A stretch of 64,000 nt of DNA, from assembly GCF_030817175.1 (NCBI RefSeq), contig NZ_JAUSYY010000001.1:3348001-3412000 (forward strand). The letters are read 5' to 3'. This stretch comes from Agromyces ramosus (lineage in GTDB: Bacteria > Actinomycetota > Actinomycetes > Actinomycetales > Microbacteriaceae). The notes under the pieces are model-generated. The model made no database searches. It was not told the origin of the DNA and saw only the letters and a list, made by a program, of their open reading frames with translations. Position 1 is the first letter of the stretch, and the number at the start of each line of letters is the position of its first letter. The position numbers and the translations under genes were made by a program. Below are positions 1-9,208 of this stretch, piece by piece.

Positions 1-82
1 CGACGGGGAGCGGCTGCGCGCAGCGGTCTCCCTCACCTCTCTCGGCGGGTACGCTGTGAGCCGGAAGGGAGAGCGTTCGTGA
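1..82 (+). CDS. C-terminal end of an unidentified gene (partial)
   Basis: Frame 2 is open from the window edge and ends in a TGA at 80-82. That stop overlaps the GTG start of the next gene in the 4-nt arrangement GTGA, typical of translationally coupled operon genes here. Only about 26 residues are visible, ending in a basic tail (RKGERS). No domain can be recognised. By position beside an FHA protein and an EccC-like ATPase it could be another member of a signalling or secretion operon, but that is only context. Confidence 0.45.
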   Translation, partial: DGERLRAAVSLTSLGGYAVSRKGERS

Positions 83-684
83 CATGTCGGATCTGCGGGG
101 CGGAACTGCCCGCGGGGGCGATGTTCTGCGGCGAATGCGGCAGCTCCACGAGTGCGACACCCGAGTCCCGCAGGCGCCCCGACCCGCGGCCCGGCGACAC
201 GACGGCGATCGAACGCCCCGCGCGGCAGAGCAGCGGCGTGATCAGCATCCCCGTCGACGGATTCCGTGCGGCGACCGCGATCGGCGACCCGGCAGGTCGC
301 GAGCGGGCAGCCGGTGAGGCACCGGTCGACAGCCCGGAGCAGACTCCCGTGGTCGCGTCGGCGCGATTCGTGCTCCGATTCAGCACGGGTGAGACGCGAA
401 CGGTCTTCGGGGCCGGACTCATCGGCAGGCGGCCGATGCCGCAACCGGGCGAGGTGTTCGATCATCTCGTGCAGATCGCCGACCAGACGCTGTCGGTGTC
501 CAAGACCCATCTCGAGTTCGGCGAACACGATGGGGTCCTCTGGGTTTCCGACCGGTTCTCGGGCAACGGCACGATCGTGCGGCGTCCCGACGACGGCGCA
601 TTGCGGTGCGAGCCGGGGCGTCGGTACCTCGTGCCGCGCGGCAGCCGAGTGGAGCTCGCCGAGCAGTTCTTCACCGTCGACTGA
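79..684 (+). CDS. Zinc-ribbon FHA-domain protein
   Basis: A 201-residue cytoplasmic protein. The N-terminus carries a zinc ribbon of two CxxC knuckles (CRIC near residue 3, CGEC near 17). A Pro/Ala-rich linker follows, then a C-terminal FHA domain at about 95-195 with the usual signature residues (GRR, SVSKTH, GNGT). FHA domains bind phosphothreonine peptides, so it probably recruits a Ser/Thr-phosphorylated partner. GGGAGAG at 66-72 supports the GTG start. The next gene, about 140 bp on, is an EccC-like ATPase. FHA proteins often accompany type VII secretion or cell-envelope loci, and a role as a phospho-dependent adaptor there is an inference. Confidence 0.8.
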   Translation: MTCRICGAELPAGAMFCGECGSSTSATPESRRRPDPRPGDTTAIERPARQSSGVISIPVDGFRAATAIGDPAGRERAAGEAPVDSPEQTPVVASARFVLRFSTGETRTVFGAGLIGRRPMPQPGEVFDHLVQIADQTLSVSKTHLEFGEHDGVLWVSDRFSGNGTIVRRPDDGALRCEPGRRYLVPRGSRVELAEQFFTVD

Positions 685-823
685 CGACCCGGTCCGGCCT
701 CGTCGGCCTCGAGGTCGGGCGCGATCATGCGACTCCTCCTCGACAGATGTATGCGCGGCGGGATGCGTCACGTCCAACGAGTCTCGGCGACCCAGCGCGG
801 CACGGTGATGATCGGATGTCACG

Positions 824-3748
824 GTGCATCGTCTCGAAGCGGTTCCGCCGCACCCCGAACCGCCGCTCGCGCTGCCGCCTTCCCCGCCCGAGCCCGCACG
901 GGCCGGATTCCCCCTCCTGGCGACCCTCGCACCCGTCATCGGTGCGCTCGGGCTCTGGGCGGTGACCGGCTCGATGTTCTCGCTCATGTTCGCGGCACTC
1001 GGCCCGATCGTCGCGGTGGCGTCGGTGTTCGACGCCAGGCGGCTGTCGAGGCGGCAGCGTCGCCGCGCCGAGCACGAGCGCGCCGTGCGGCTCGACGATC
1101 TCCATGGCGAGATCGACGCGCGTCACGCGCGCGAGCGCGCCGCGGCCTGGCGACGGTCCCCGTCGGCCAGGCTGCTCGTCGACAGCGCGTTCGCCCCGCA
1201 CTGGCGCGATGGCACCGTTCCAGCGATCGTGCTCGGTCGCGGGGCGGCGCCCAGTGCGCTCCGTGTCGACGGCGCGCCGGTCGGCGCGACCGACCGCGCC
1301 GTCCTCGAGCGCGCCGCGCGGCTCGACGACGCACCGGTGCTCGCCGATCCCGAGGGCGGCATCGGATTCGTCGGTGCCCTCCCGATCGCTCGTGCGGCTG
1401 CGCGGGCCGTGGTCGTGCAGGGTGCGAATCACGCGATCCCCGGTGCGCTCACCGTCGAGCTGCCGGAGGGTGCGGCATGGCGCTGGGGGGCGCGATTGCC
1501 GCACGTCCTCAGCGCAGACGGCGGGCACCGCGTCCTGCGCGTCGTCGAGGCGCTCGCGGGGGCGATGTCGTCGGCAGTGGCATCCGCCGGCGAACCCGAT
1601 GATCGACGCAACGATGTCGCATGCCTGGTGGCGGTCGCCCCGCATGCCTCGTCGCTGCCACCCGGTCTGCGCACCGTGGTCCGACTCGACGGGCCCGCCG
1701 TGGCCACCGTCCATCGGCCTGGGGATGCACCAGAGCTCGCCTTCGTTCCCGACCTGCTCGGCGAGGCAGAGGCGCTCCAGTGGGCGGCCGAGGCAGCCCG
1801 GGCAGCCGATCGCGCAGGGCTCGGCGCCGCGGGCATCCTGCCGCCGCGGGTGCGGCTCGGAGACCTGGAGCAGCCGACCATCCCGTCTCTCTCGCGGTCG
1901 ACCCTCACGGCGGCCGTCGGGGCCGTGACCGGCGGGCCGCTCGAGATCGATCTCGTCCGCGACGGTCCCCATGCGCTCGTCGCCGGTACGACCGGGAGCG
2001 GCAAGAGCGAGTTCCTCCTCGCGTGGATCACGGCGCTCGCACTCGCGCATCGACCCGATCGGGTCTCCTTCCTGCTGGTCGATTTCAAGGGCGGCGCGGC
2101 GTTCGAGCCGATCAGGGCCCTTCCGCATGTGACGGGCATCGTCACCGATCTCGACGAGGCCGAGGCCGAGCGCGCCGTCATGAGCCTGCGGGCTGAGCTC
2201 CGTCATCGTGAGTCGGTGCTCCTCCGCGAGGGTGCACGTGACATCGCCGAGCTCGATCCCACCATGCAGCTCGCCCGTCTCGTCATCGTCGTCGACGAGT
2301 TCCAGGCGATGATCGAGCGCTTTCCCGACCTCGGTGCCGTCATCGCCGACATCGCGGCGCGCGGGCGGTCGCTCGGCGTGCACCTCGTGCTCGCGTCGCA
2401 GCGACCGAACGGCGTCGTGCGCGAACAGGTCGTCGCGAACTGCGCCATCCGCGTCTCACTCCGCGTCGTGCAGCGCGCCGACAGCATCGCCGTCGTCGGC
2501 ACTCCGGCCGCTGCCAGGATCCGTCCGGACTCGCCCGGGCGGGGCGTGGTCGACCGCGGCGACGGATGTCCCGTGCCGTTCCAGTCCGCGATCGCCGACG
2601 CGGCCGCGATCCGCGCGGCCGGCTCCCGTCACTCCCATGTGCCCCGATCGCGTCGCCCGTGGCTCGACCCGCTTCCACGCCGGATCACCGCCGCCGAGCT
2701 CGCCGGGTTCGCCGACGCGGCCGGGTCGGCCGACCTGCAGGCGATCGTGTTCGGCGTCGTCGACGAGCCAGAGCTCCAGCGTCGCGGCTTCGTCAGCTGG
2801 TCGCCCGACTCCGATGGGCACCTCCTCGTGCTCGGCATGCCGGGCAGTGGTCGGAGCACCGCCCTCACGGCGGTGGCCGACGCCATGGCGGCCCTGCACG
2901 GCCGAGGGTCGGTCGTCATGCTCGACGGCCCTCGAAGTGAGGTCTGGGACACCATGGCCGAGATGCTCGACGGCGTGCGTCACGGCACGTCGCTGCCGCG
3001 CCTCGTCGTCATCGACGACCTCGACACACGCTTCCGATCCTGGCCCGACGAGTACCGGCATGCGATCCTCGAGTCGCTCGAGGCGATCCTGCGTGAGGGG
3101 CGAGCACGTGGTCTTGCTGTCGCTGCCGCGACCTCGCAGCCGCACGGGCTCAGTCAGGCGATGCGAGACGCCTTCGGCGATCGGGTGCTGCTGCGGCATC
3201 CGACAAGGTCCGATCTCGTGCAGGCCGGGGGAGCGGGCGAGCTGTGGCGCGCGAGCGAGCTTCCCGGCGCAGGCCAGTGGCGAGGGCGTCGCGTTCAGCT
3301 CGTCACCGCACCGACCTGGTCCGCGACCCCGACCAGGGTCGTGCCGCGGCTCGAGCTGGTCGCAGGGCGGGTGCATGCCGTCGCGTCGGCGAGGCCACGT
3401 GCCGACGCTGACACGTTGCGGTCGCTCGGCCACGCCCCGGTGCTGCTTGCGCCGGGCGGTGAGGCCGCCGCTCGGCTCGCCCTCGAGTCGTCCGCGGCGT
3501 GCGGAGAACCCGCTCTCGTGCTGGTCGGCGACGCCGACGCGTGGGCGTCGAACTGGAGTGTCGCGGCCGCGATCCGCGAAGATGCGGTCGTCGTCGTGCA
3601 CGGCGGTGCGGCCGAGTACCGCGCGCTCGTTCGCGATCGGACACTGCCACCGCTGCTCGACGACGGCGGCCTGCGGCAGTGCTGGGTCGTGCATCCGGGA
3701 GAGCCGCCCGGTCGTGCACTCTGGCCCGTCGGGGTCGTCCACAACTGA
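824..3748 (+). CDS. Membrane FtsK/SpoIIIE-type ATPase, EccC-like
   Basis: A 974-residue protein with two hydrophobic segments near residues 28-70, a basic linker, then tandem FtsK/SpoIIIE P-loop domains. The first has a canonical Walker A (GTTGSGKS, near 388-395) and Walker B (LVIVVDEFQ, near 484-492). The second has GMPGSGRST near 668-676 and LVVIDDLD near 725-732. A third C-terminal unit (about 860-974) keeps a Walker-B-like VLVGDAD but no P-loop. This matches EccC, the motor of type VII secretion systems. It is shorter than mycobacterial EccC (about 1,300 residues). No WXG100 substrate or EccB/D/E gene is visible, so the rest of the locus would lie upstream. The GTG start is the only in-frame one nearby. 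Confidence 0.82.
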   Translation: MHRLEAVPPHPEPPLALPPSPPEPARAGFPLLATLAPVIGALGLWAVTGSMFSLMFAALGPIVAVASVFDARRLSRRQRRRAEHERAVRLDDLHGEIDARHARERAAAWRRSPSARLLVDSAFAPHWRDGTVPAIVLGRGAAPSALRVDGAPVGATDRAVLERAARLDDAPVLADPEGGIGFVGALPIARAAARAVVVQGANHAIPGALTVELPEGAAWRWGARLPHVLSADGGHRVLRVVEALAGAMSSAVASAGEPDDRRNDVACLVAVAPHASSLPPGLRTVVRLDGPAVATVHRPGDAPELAFVPDLLGEAEALQWAAEAARAADRAGLGAAGILPPRVRLGDLEQPTIPSLSRSTLTAAVGAVTGGPLEIDLVRDGPHALVAGTTGSGKSEFLLAWITALALAHRPDRVSFLLVDFKGGAAFEPIRALPHVTGIVTDLDEAEAERAVMSLRAELRHRESVLLREGARDIAELDPTMQLARLVIVVDEFQAMIERFPDLGAVIADIAARGRSLGVHLVLASQRPNGVVREQVVANCAIRVSLRVVQRADSIAVVGTPAAARIRPDSPGRGVVDRGDGCPVPFQSAIADAAAIRAAGSRHSHVPRSRRPWLDPLPRRITAAELAGFADAAGSADLQAIVFGVVDEPELQRRGFVSWSPDSDGHLLVLGMPGSGRSTALTAVADAMAALHGRGSVVMLDGPRSEVWDTMAEMLDGVRHGTSLPRLVVIDDLDTRFRSWPDEYRHAILESLEAILREGRARGLAVAAATSQPHGLSQAMRDAFGDRVLLRHPTRSDLVQAGGAGELWRASELPGAGQWRGRRVQLVTAPTWSATPTRVVPRLELVAGRVHAVASARPRADADTLRSLGHAPVLLAPGGEAAARLALESSAACGEPALVLVGDADAWASNWSVAAAIREDAVVVVHGGAAEYRALVRDRTLPPLLDDGGLRQCWVVHPGEPPGRALWPVGVVHN

Positions 3749-3897
3749 AACCGCGCCATATGACCCAGACTCGTGCTGAATCCGTACGCAACGTGTGCAG
3801 AAATTAACGATTTGGACATTTTCAGGTGAAAGTCGCCCGGCAGTGTGGCAATATCTTCCCACCCCCGAACGAGCCTTCGACCCGAATGGAGTCCCCC
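3749..3897 (+). promoter_or_regulatory. Promoter/leader region of the polyamine importer operon
   Basis: A 149-bp gap with an AT-richer island at about 3785-3855 in otherwise GC-rich DNA. A candidate -10 hexamer CAATAT is at 3849-3854, with only a poor -35 match (GTGAAA, 3826-3831) at 17-nt spacing. No operator palindrome was seen. The promoter assignment rests on base composition and position. Confidence 0.35.
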
Positions 3898-5112
3898 GTG
3901 AGCCGACGGCCACTTCCGCAGGACCCGATGATCCGATCCCTCATCGCGCAGGCACGCCGGGCGCAGGTGAACCGACGAACCCTGCTCGCGGGCGCGGGCG
4001 GCGGCGCGGCGGCACTCGCCCTCGCCGCGTGCTCGACCGGAGGCGGTCAGTCGAAGCCGACCCCCGCCGCCGACGCATCCTCGACCGACAAGACGCTGAA
4101 CTGGGCGAATTGGGCCGCGTACATCGACGAAGACGAGGCGGGCAACTACCCGACGCTCGAGGCGTTCGAGGAGCAGACCGGCATCGCGGTCAACTACGAG
4201 GTCGCCGTCGACGACAACAACACGTACTACGGCAAGGTGAAGGACCAGCTCGCCCTCGGGCAGGACATCGGTGCTGACACCGTGTGCCTCACCGACTGGA
4301 TGATCGCGCGCTGGATCCGCTTCGGGTACGCGCAGGAGCTCGACCTCGGCAACATCCCGAACGTCAAGAACCTCACTCCTTCCCTGCAAGACGTCGACTT
4401 CGACCCGGGCCGCAAGATGTCGCTGCCCTGGCAGGGCGGCTTCGCCGGCATCTGCTGGAACAAGGAAGCGGTGCCCGGCGGCCTCGCCTCGGTCTCCGAC
4501 CTCTGGAACGCCGAGCTCAAGGGCCGTGTGGGCGTGCTCTCCGAGATGCGCGACACGATGGGTCTCCTCATGCTCGAGAACGGCGTCGACATCTCCGGCA
4601 AGTGGGGCGACGAGGAGTACAACGAAGCGATCGAGCTGCTCCAGAAGCAGGTCTCCGACGGCCAGGTTCGCAACATCAAGGGAAACTCCTACCTCGAAGA
4701 CCTGAAGAGCGAAGACACGCTGGCAGCGATCTGCTGGTCGGGCGACATCACGGTCATCAACGCCGAGGCGGGCGACAAGTGGGAGTTCGCGATCCCGACC
4801 GCTGGCGGCACACTGTGGAACGACAACTTCCTCGTACCGATCGGCTCGCCACGCAAGGCCAACGCCGAGGCGCTCATGAACTACTACTACGAGCCTGAGG
4901 TCGCCGCCGAGGTGGCAGCGTGGGTCAACTTCATCACTCCGGTCGTCGGCGCGCAGGAGGCGGCCGCGGCGATCGATCCCGAGCTCGCCGAGAACCAGCT
5001 GATCTTCCCCAACGAGCAGACGCTCTCTAACGCGTTCGTCTTCCGCTCCCTCGACGGTGCCGAAGAGCAGAAGTACCAGGCGGAGTTCCAGAAGATCCTG
5101 CTGGGGTCGTGA
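3898..5112 (+). CDS. potD: Spermidine/putrescine-binding lipoprotein (PotD/PotF family)
   Basis: Extracellular solute-binding protein of a polyamine ABC importer, about 404 residues from GTG 3898. I chose that start because GGAG at 3888-3891 sits 6 nt before it; ATG 3886 is an alternative. The N-terminus has a twin-arginine pair (RR at 26-27), an Ala/Gly-rich hydrophobic stretch and a lipobox LAAC with Cys45. It is therefore predicted to be a Tat- or Sec-exported lipoprotein anchored by diacylglycerol. The mature part starts with NWANWAAYID, as in PotD-like proteins. Its stop overlaps the ATPase start (GTGA), and all four importer parts are consecutive. Substrate choice between spermidine and putrescine is not resolvable here. 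Confidence 0.87.
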   Translation: MSRRPLPQDPMIRSLIAQARRAQVNRRTLLAGAGGGAAALALAACSTGGGQSKPTPAADASSTDKTLNWANWAAYIDEDEAGNYPTLEAFEEQTGIAVNYEVAVDDNNTYYGKVKDQLALGQDIGADTVCLTDWMIARWIRFGYAQELDLGNIPNVKNLTPSLQDVDFDPGRKMSLPWQGGFAGICWNKEAVPGGLASVSDLWNAELKGRVGVLSEMRDTMGLLMLENGVDISGKWGDEEYNEAIELLQKQVSDGQVRNIKGNSYLEDLKSEDTLAAICWSGDITVINAEAGDKWEFAIPTAGGTLWNDNFLVPIGSPRKANAEALMNYYYEPEVAAEVAAWVNFITPVVGAQEAAAAIDPELAENQLIFPNEQTLSNAFVFRSLDGAEEQKYQAEFQKILLGS

Positions 5113-6314
5113 GCATGGCGGTTCGCGAGTTCGCCGAGCGCGGCGCCGATCTCGAGTTGGTCGGCATCCACAAGCGGTTCCCAGGTTTCACGGCGATCGA
5201 GGAGCTCGACCTCACGATCCCCGCCGGCTCCTTCTTCGCGCTCCTCGGGCCGTCTGGCTGCGGCAAGACGACGACGCTCCGGCTCGTCGCGGGGCTCGAG
5301 GAGCCGACGCAGGGTCGCATCCTCATCGGCGGTACCGACGTCACCTCGACGAAGGCGCATGAGCGCCCGGTGAACACCGTCTTCCAGAGTTACGCGCTCT
5401 TCCCGCACATGTCGATCATCGACAACGTGTCGTTCGGGCTGAAACGACGCAGGATCACCGACGCCGAGGGGCGTGCCCACGAGGCGCTCCGGCTCGTCGA
5501 ACTCGATCACCTCGCCCAGCGTCGGCCCGCGCAGCTCTCCGGCGGACAGCAGCAGCGCGTCGCCCTCGCCCGCGCGATCGTGAACCGGCCAGCGCTGCTG
5601 CTGCTCGATGAGCCGCTCGGCGCGCTCGACCTGAAGCTGCGTCGCCAGATGCAGCTCGAGCTCAAGACCATCCAGGAGGAGGTCGGGCTGACGTTCCTGC
5701 ACGTCACGCACGACCAGGAGGAGGCCATGACGATGGCCGACACCGTGGCGGTCATGAACAAGGGTGCGATCGAGCAGATGGGCGCGCCCGCCGAGCTCTA
5801 CGAGTTGCCGCGCACCGCGTTCGTGGCGAACTTCCTCGGGCAATCCAACCTGTTCACGGGCGAGGTGGTCGGCACCACCGATACCGCGATCACCGTCGAC
5901 GCGGCCGGCATGCGTCTCATCGTGCCCACTCGACGCGCACAGCGCCACACGGGTCAGGTGACGATCGGCGTCCGCCCCGAGAAGGTGGCCCTCCACCGGG
6001 AGGCTCCGGTCGAATCGAGCGAACGGAACATGCTCGGGCCTGGTCGCGTGATCGACGTCTCCTTCTCCGGCGTGAGCACCCAGTACATCGTGGCGGTGCC
6101 GGGGATCGGCACCATGACCGTCTTCGCCCAGAACATCGGCTCGGGGCCGGTGGCGTCCGATGGTGATGAGGTCTGGGTGAGCTGGGATGTCGCGCACGGT
6201 TTCGGGCTCGACGACGCCCCGTCGGAGGCCGTCCGCTTCCCGGCCGACGATTCGACGACCTCCATCGCCGCGCAGCGGCGGGAGGCTCTCGTCGCGGAGC
6301 TCGAGGAGCACTGA
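5109..6314 (+). CDS. potA: Polyamine ABC transporter ATPase (PotA)
   Basis: Cytoplasmic ATPase of the importer, 401 residues. It shows Walker A GPSGCGKTT (near 48), signature LSGGQQQRV (near 144), Walker B LLLLDEP (near 164) and the switch His in HVTHDQEEA. A C-terminal TOBE-type domain follows (about 280-375), normal for the carbohydrate/polyamine ATPase family. The start is GTG 5109, overlapping the potD stop, or ATG 5115. It is followed directly by the two permease genes, completing a potDABC order in one operon. Confidence 0.92.
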   Translation: MSMAVREFAERGADLELVGIHKRFPGFTAIEELDLTIPAGSFFALLGPSGCGKTTTLRLVAGLEEPTQGRILIGGTDVTSTKAHERPVNTVFQSYALFPHMSIIDNVSFGLKRRRITDAEGRAHEALRLVELDHLAQRRPAQLSGGQQQRVALARAIVNRPALLLLDEPLGALDLKLRRQMQLELKTIQEEVGLTFLHVTHDQEEAMTMADTVAVMNKGAIEQMGAPAELYELPRTAFVANFLGQSNLFTGEVVGTTDTAITVDAAGMRLIVPTRRAQRHTGQVTIGVRPEKVALHREAPVESSERNMLGPGRVIDVSFSGVSTQYIVAVPGIGTMTVFAQNIGSGPVASDGDEVWVSWDVAHGFGLDDAPSEAVRFPADDSTTSIAAQRREALVAELEEH

Positions 6315-6315
6315 C

Positions 6316-7227
6316 TTGGCCTTCGCAGCGTTCGCGACGGCGGAGGGCCAGACACGGGCACCGATGAGGAAGAGCCGCATCGCGCTGTTCCTGCTCCTGC
6401 CCGGCATCCTCTACCTCGTCCTCTTCTTCCTGACCCCACTCGTCTCGCTCGTGCTCACCTCACTCCAGGTGCCGCGCGAGTTCGGCGACATCGGCCAGTA
6501 CGACTACGCCTTCAACTGGCAGAACTACGTCGCGGTCATGAACGACTACTGGCCGCACATCGTGCGCTCGTTCGGCTATGCGCTCGCGGCCACGGTGTTC
6601 GCGCTCGCGTTCAGCTATCCGCTCGCGTACTTCATCGGCGTGAAGGCGCGGCGATGGCCGCTGCTCCAGGGCCTCATGCTCGTCCTGGTCATCGCTCCGT
6701 TCTTCATCAGCTTCCTCTTGCGCACCCTCGCGTGGAAGCAGCTCCTCTCCGACGAGTCCTTCGTGATCACGTCGCTGAAGGCGTTGTCGCTGATGGCGCC
6801 CGACGCCCATTTCACCGGCACCCCGTTCGCCGTCATCTTCGGCCTGACCTACAACTTCATCCCGTTCATGACCCTGCCGCTGTACACGACCCTCGAGCGA
6901 CTCGACCTGCGTTATCTCGAAGCCGGCAGCGATCTCTATGCGAGCCCGTTCACGGTCTTCCGCAAGGTCACCGTTCCCTTGTCGATGCCCGGCATCGTCG
7001 CCGGAACGCTGCTCACGTTCATCCCGGCCGCCGGAGACTACGTGAACGCCAGCCGGGACTTCCTCGGCGGAACCGAGACACAGATGATGGGCAACGCGAT
7101 CGAGGCGAACTTCCTCGTGCTGCTGAACTATCCAGCGGCCGCTGCGCTCTCGATCATCCTGATGGCGGCGATCCTCGTGCTCGTCGGCATCTACGTGAAG
7201 CGATCCGGAACGGAGGACCTCCTGTGA
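6316..7227 (+). CDS. potB: Polyamine ABC transporter permease (PotB)
   Basis: An inner-membrane permease with about six hydrophobic helices and the binding-protein-dependent transport EAA-type loop near the sequence EAGSDLYASPFTVFRKV, which docks on PotA. I chose TTG 6316 because GAGGAG (6304-6309) lies 6 nt upstream and it abuts the potA stop. ATG 6364 is a possible shorter start but lacks a well-spaced ribosome site. Length is about 303 residues. The stop overlaps the next start (GTGA at 7224-7227). Confidence 0.88.
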   Translation: MAFAAFATAEGQTRAPMRKSRIALFLLLPGILYLVLFFLTPLVSLVLTSLQVPREFGDIGQYDYAFNWQNYVAVMNDYWPHIVRSFGYALAATVFALAFSYPLAYFIGVKARRWPLLQGLMLVLVIAPFFISFLLRTLAWKQLLSDESFVITSLKALSLMAPDAHFTGTPFAVIFGLTYNFIPFMTLPLYTTLERLDLRYLEAGSDLYASPFTVFRKVTVPLSMPGIVAGTLLTFIPAAGDYVNASRDFLGGTETQMMGNAIEANFLVLLNYPAAAALSIILMAAILVLVGIYVKRSGTEDLL

Positions 7228-8126
7228 GCGGCGAAGTGCAGGCAGCGGCGGTGCTCGGCGGCTTCTCCGAGAGCGAGCAGCAGGAGGATGCGGGCGCACC
7301 CCGCCGGCTGCCCCGCCAGCGGCGACTCGGCCTCGGCGATTGGCTTCTGCCGGCCTACGCGATCATGGCCTTCGTCTTCCTGCTGATCCCGATCGTCTAC
7401 ACCTTCGTCTTCTCGTTCAACGACTCCATCAAGTCGAACATCGCCTGGCGCGGGTTCACGCTCGACAAGTGGCTGAACGTCTGCAGCGTCGAGGGCGGAG
7501 CGGTCTGCGAGGCGTTCGGCAACAGCATCGTCATCGGACTGGTCGCCACGGTCATCGCGACGACGCTCGGCACGATGATCGCGCTCGCGCTCGTGCGGTA
7601 CCGATTCCGGGCGCGCTCGGCGATCAGCCTGCTCCTGTTCCTGCCGATGGCCACGCCCGAGGTCGTGCTCGGTGCCGGGCTCGCCGCGCAGTTCCTCGCG
7701 GTCGGGGTCGCGAAGGACATGACGACGATCATCCTGGCGCACACGATGTTCTGCATCAGCTTCGTCGTCGTCACGGTCAAGGCGCGGGTCGCGAGCCTCG
7801 ATCCGGCACTCGAGGAGGCGGGCCGCGACCTCTACGGCAGTCCCGCCCAGGTGTTCTGGCGAGTCACCTTCCCGCTCCTGACGCCGGGCATCATCGCGGC
7901 GGCGCTCCTGTCGTTCGCGCTCAGCTTCGACGACTTCATCATCACGAACTTCAACTCGGGGTCGGTGTCCACGTTCCCGAAATACGTGTACATCTCGGCG
8001 TCGCGCGGCATTCCGGCCGAGGCGAACGTCATCGCCTCGGCGGTGTTCCTCTTCGCGATCGCACTCGTGATCGTCGCCCAGGTCTCGCGCGCCGCGCGCG
8101 CGAAGCGGCTCGCGAAGCTCGGCTGA
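7224..8126 (+). CDS. potC: Polyamine ABC transporter permease (PotC)
   Basis: Second permease, about 300 residues from GTG 7224 with GGAGG just upstream. A polar N-terminal tail of about 40 residues precedes the first helix (LLPAYAIMAFVFLLIPIVY). The conserved cytoplasmic loop EEAGRDLYGSPAQVFWRVTFP contacts the ATPase, and SFALSFDDFIITNF is typical of PotC. The open frame extends far upstream inside potB, but that part is a shadow of potB. It is the last gene of potDABC and faces the asparaginase gene. Confidence 0.88.
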   Translation: MSGEVQAAAVLGGFSESEQQEDAGAPRRLPRQRRLGLGDWLLPAYAIMAFVFLLIPIVYTFVFSFNDSIKSNIAWRGFTLDKWLNVCSVEGGAVCEAFGNSIVIGLVATVIATTLGTMIALALVRYRFRARSAISLLLFLPMATPEVVLGAGLAAQFLAVGVAKDMTTIILAHTMFCISFVVVTVKARVASLDPALEEAGRDLYGSPAQVFWRVTFPLLTPGIIAAALLSFALSFDDFIITNFNSGSVSTFPKYVYISASRGIPAEANVIASAVFLFAIALVIVAQVSRAARAKRLAKLG

Positions 8127-8215
8127 CCGAAGCCAGGGCGGGCACGCGGAGGCCGCGGCGGGATCCGTCTCGCCGAGGCATCCGTCATTCCGCGCGGGTT
8201 TCCGCGTGGGCGGGA

Positions 8216-9205
8216 TCAGATGGTGGCGCGGATCTCGCCGACGCGACGCTCGCCGCCCATCACCCAGAGGTCCAGTTCGGTCTGCACCGCGTCGATCGCG
8301 TCGTGCTCGACCGCGCCGGCGCCGGCGAGGAGCCGGAGCGCGATGATCGTGGACGCACGGGACGACCCGTCGAGCACCTTGACCGCGGTCGTCGTGCCGT
8401 TGCGCGCCGTCATGACCATGACTCCCTCGGCGCCGACCTTCGCGAAGACGCCGAGGCGTTCGATCGCGACCGTGTCGGGCTGGCCGGGGCCGCCGACCGC
8501 CCACGGGTGCTCGCGAACGGCCTCGGTGAGCGCCGCAGCCTCGCGGTAGAGCGCGAACGGCGAACCGGCGGCGGCCGTGGTGATCTTCTGGATGCCGCGC
8601 GCCAGCGCCGTGAGGCTGACGGCGTGCACGGGCGCTCCGCAGCCGTCGACCGCCGTCGCGGCCGGACGCTCACCGGTGAACCGCTGCACGACGTCGAGCA
8701 CGCGCTTCTGCAGCGGATGCTCAGGGTCGAGGTAGCCATCGAGCGGCCAGTCGTTCGCCACGCACGCCAGGAGCATCGCCGCATGCTTGCCGGAGCAGTT
8801 CATGTAGACGCGATCACGGGGGGCGCCCGAGCGGATGAGCTCGTCGCGCGAGACCTGGTCGGACGGCGCGGCCGGCGGGCACCCGAGCGCCGAGCTGGTC
8901 AGGGACTCTCGCTCGAGGAGACGCCGCACGAGTGCGACGTGTGCCGCCGTGCCGGAGTGGCTCGCGGTGGCGATCGCCGCGTCTTCGCCGCGGAGCGTGA
9001 CCCCCGAGGTCATGACGGCGACCGCCTGGAACGGCTTCATGCAGGATCGGGGGAAGACGGGGGTCGCCACGTCGCCGAGCGCGCGCAGCACCTCGCCTTC
9101 GGGGGAGAGCACGACGGCGGAACCGGCGTGCCGGGACTCGGTGAAACCACTGCGTTCGACCACGGCGAGCTCGACGGCGTCAGCGACGGAGAAAGTACCG
9201 GCCAC
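8216..9205 (-). CDS. L-asparaginase II family protein
   Basis: A 329-residue protein of the asparaginase II family (PF06089, the Rhizobium etli AnsA type), predicted to hydrolyse asparagine to aspartate and ammonia in the cytoplasm. It shows the family-typical openings VERSGFTESRH and FPRSCMKPFQA, the central MNCSGKHAAML, and VDGCGAP. Full length for the family. It starts with GTG (9203-9205) only 3 nt beyond the transaminase stop, so the two genes are one minus-strand operon. Pairing with a GABA transaminase and facing a polyamine importer suggests a nitrogen-salvage role (inference). Confidence 0.85.
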   Translation of the reverse strand: MAGTFSVADAVELAVVERSGFTESRHAGSAVVLSPEGEVLRALGDVATPVFPRSCMKPFQAVAVMTSGVTLRGEDAAIATASHSGTAAHVALVRRLLERESLTSSALGCPPAAPSDQVSRDELIRSGAPRDRVYMNCSGKHAAMLLACVANDWPLDGYLDPEHPLQKRVLDVVQRFTGERPAATAVDGCGAPVHAVSLTALARGIQKITTAAAGSPFALYREAAALTEAVREHPWAVGGPGQPDTVAIERLGVFAKVGAEGVMVMTARNGTTTAVKVLDGSSRASTIIALRLLAGAGAVEHDAIDAVQTELDLWVMGGERRVGEIRATI

Positions 9206-9208
9206 GAC

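Noticed and set aside
684..823. A WXG100-type small gene between the FHA protein and the EccC-like ATPase
   Set aside because: No start with a ribosome site and no WxG motif in any frame of this 140-bp gap.
725..2383. 552-codon minus-strand frame inside the EccC-like gene
   Set aside because: Antisense shadow. Composition is dominated by Arg/Gly/Glu, and the plus strand has clear Walker motifs.
8127..8215. Terminator between potC and the asparaginase gene
   Set aside because: Only a weak CCGCGCGG/CCGCGTGG pair (about 8193-8212) is present; not convincing enough to list as a feature.
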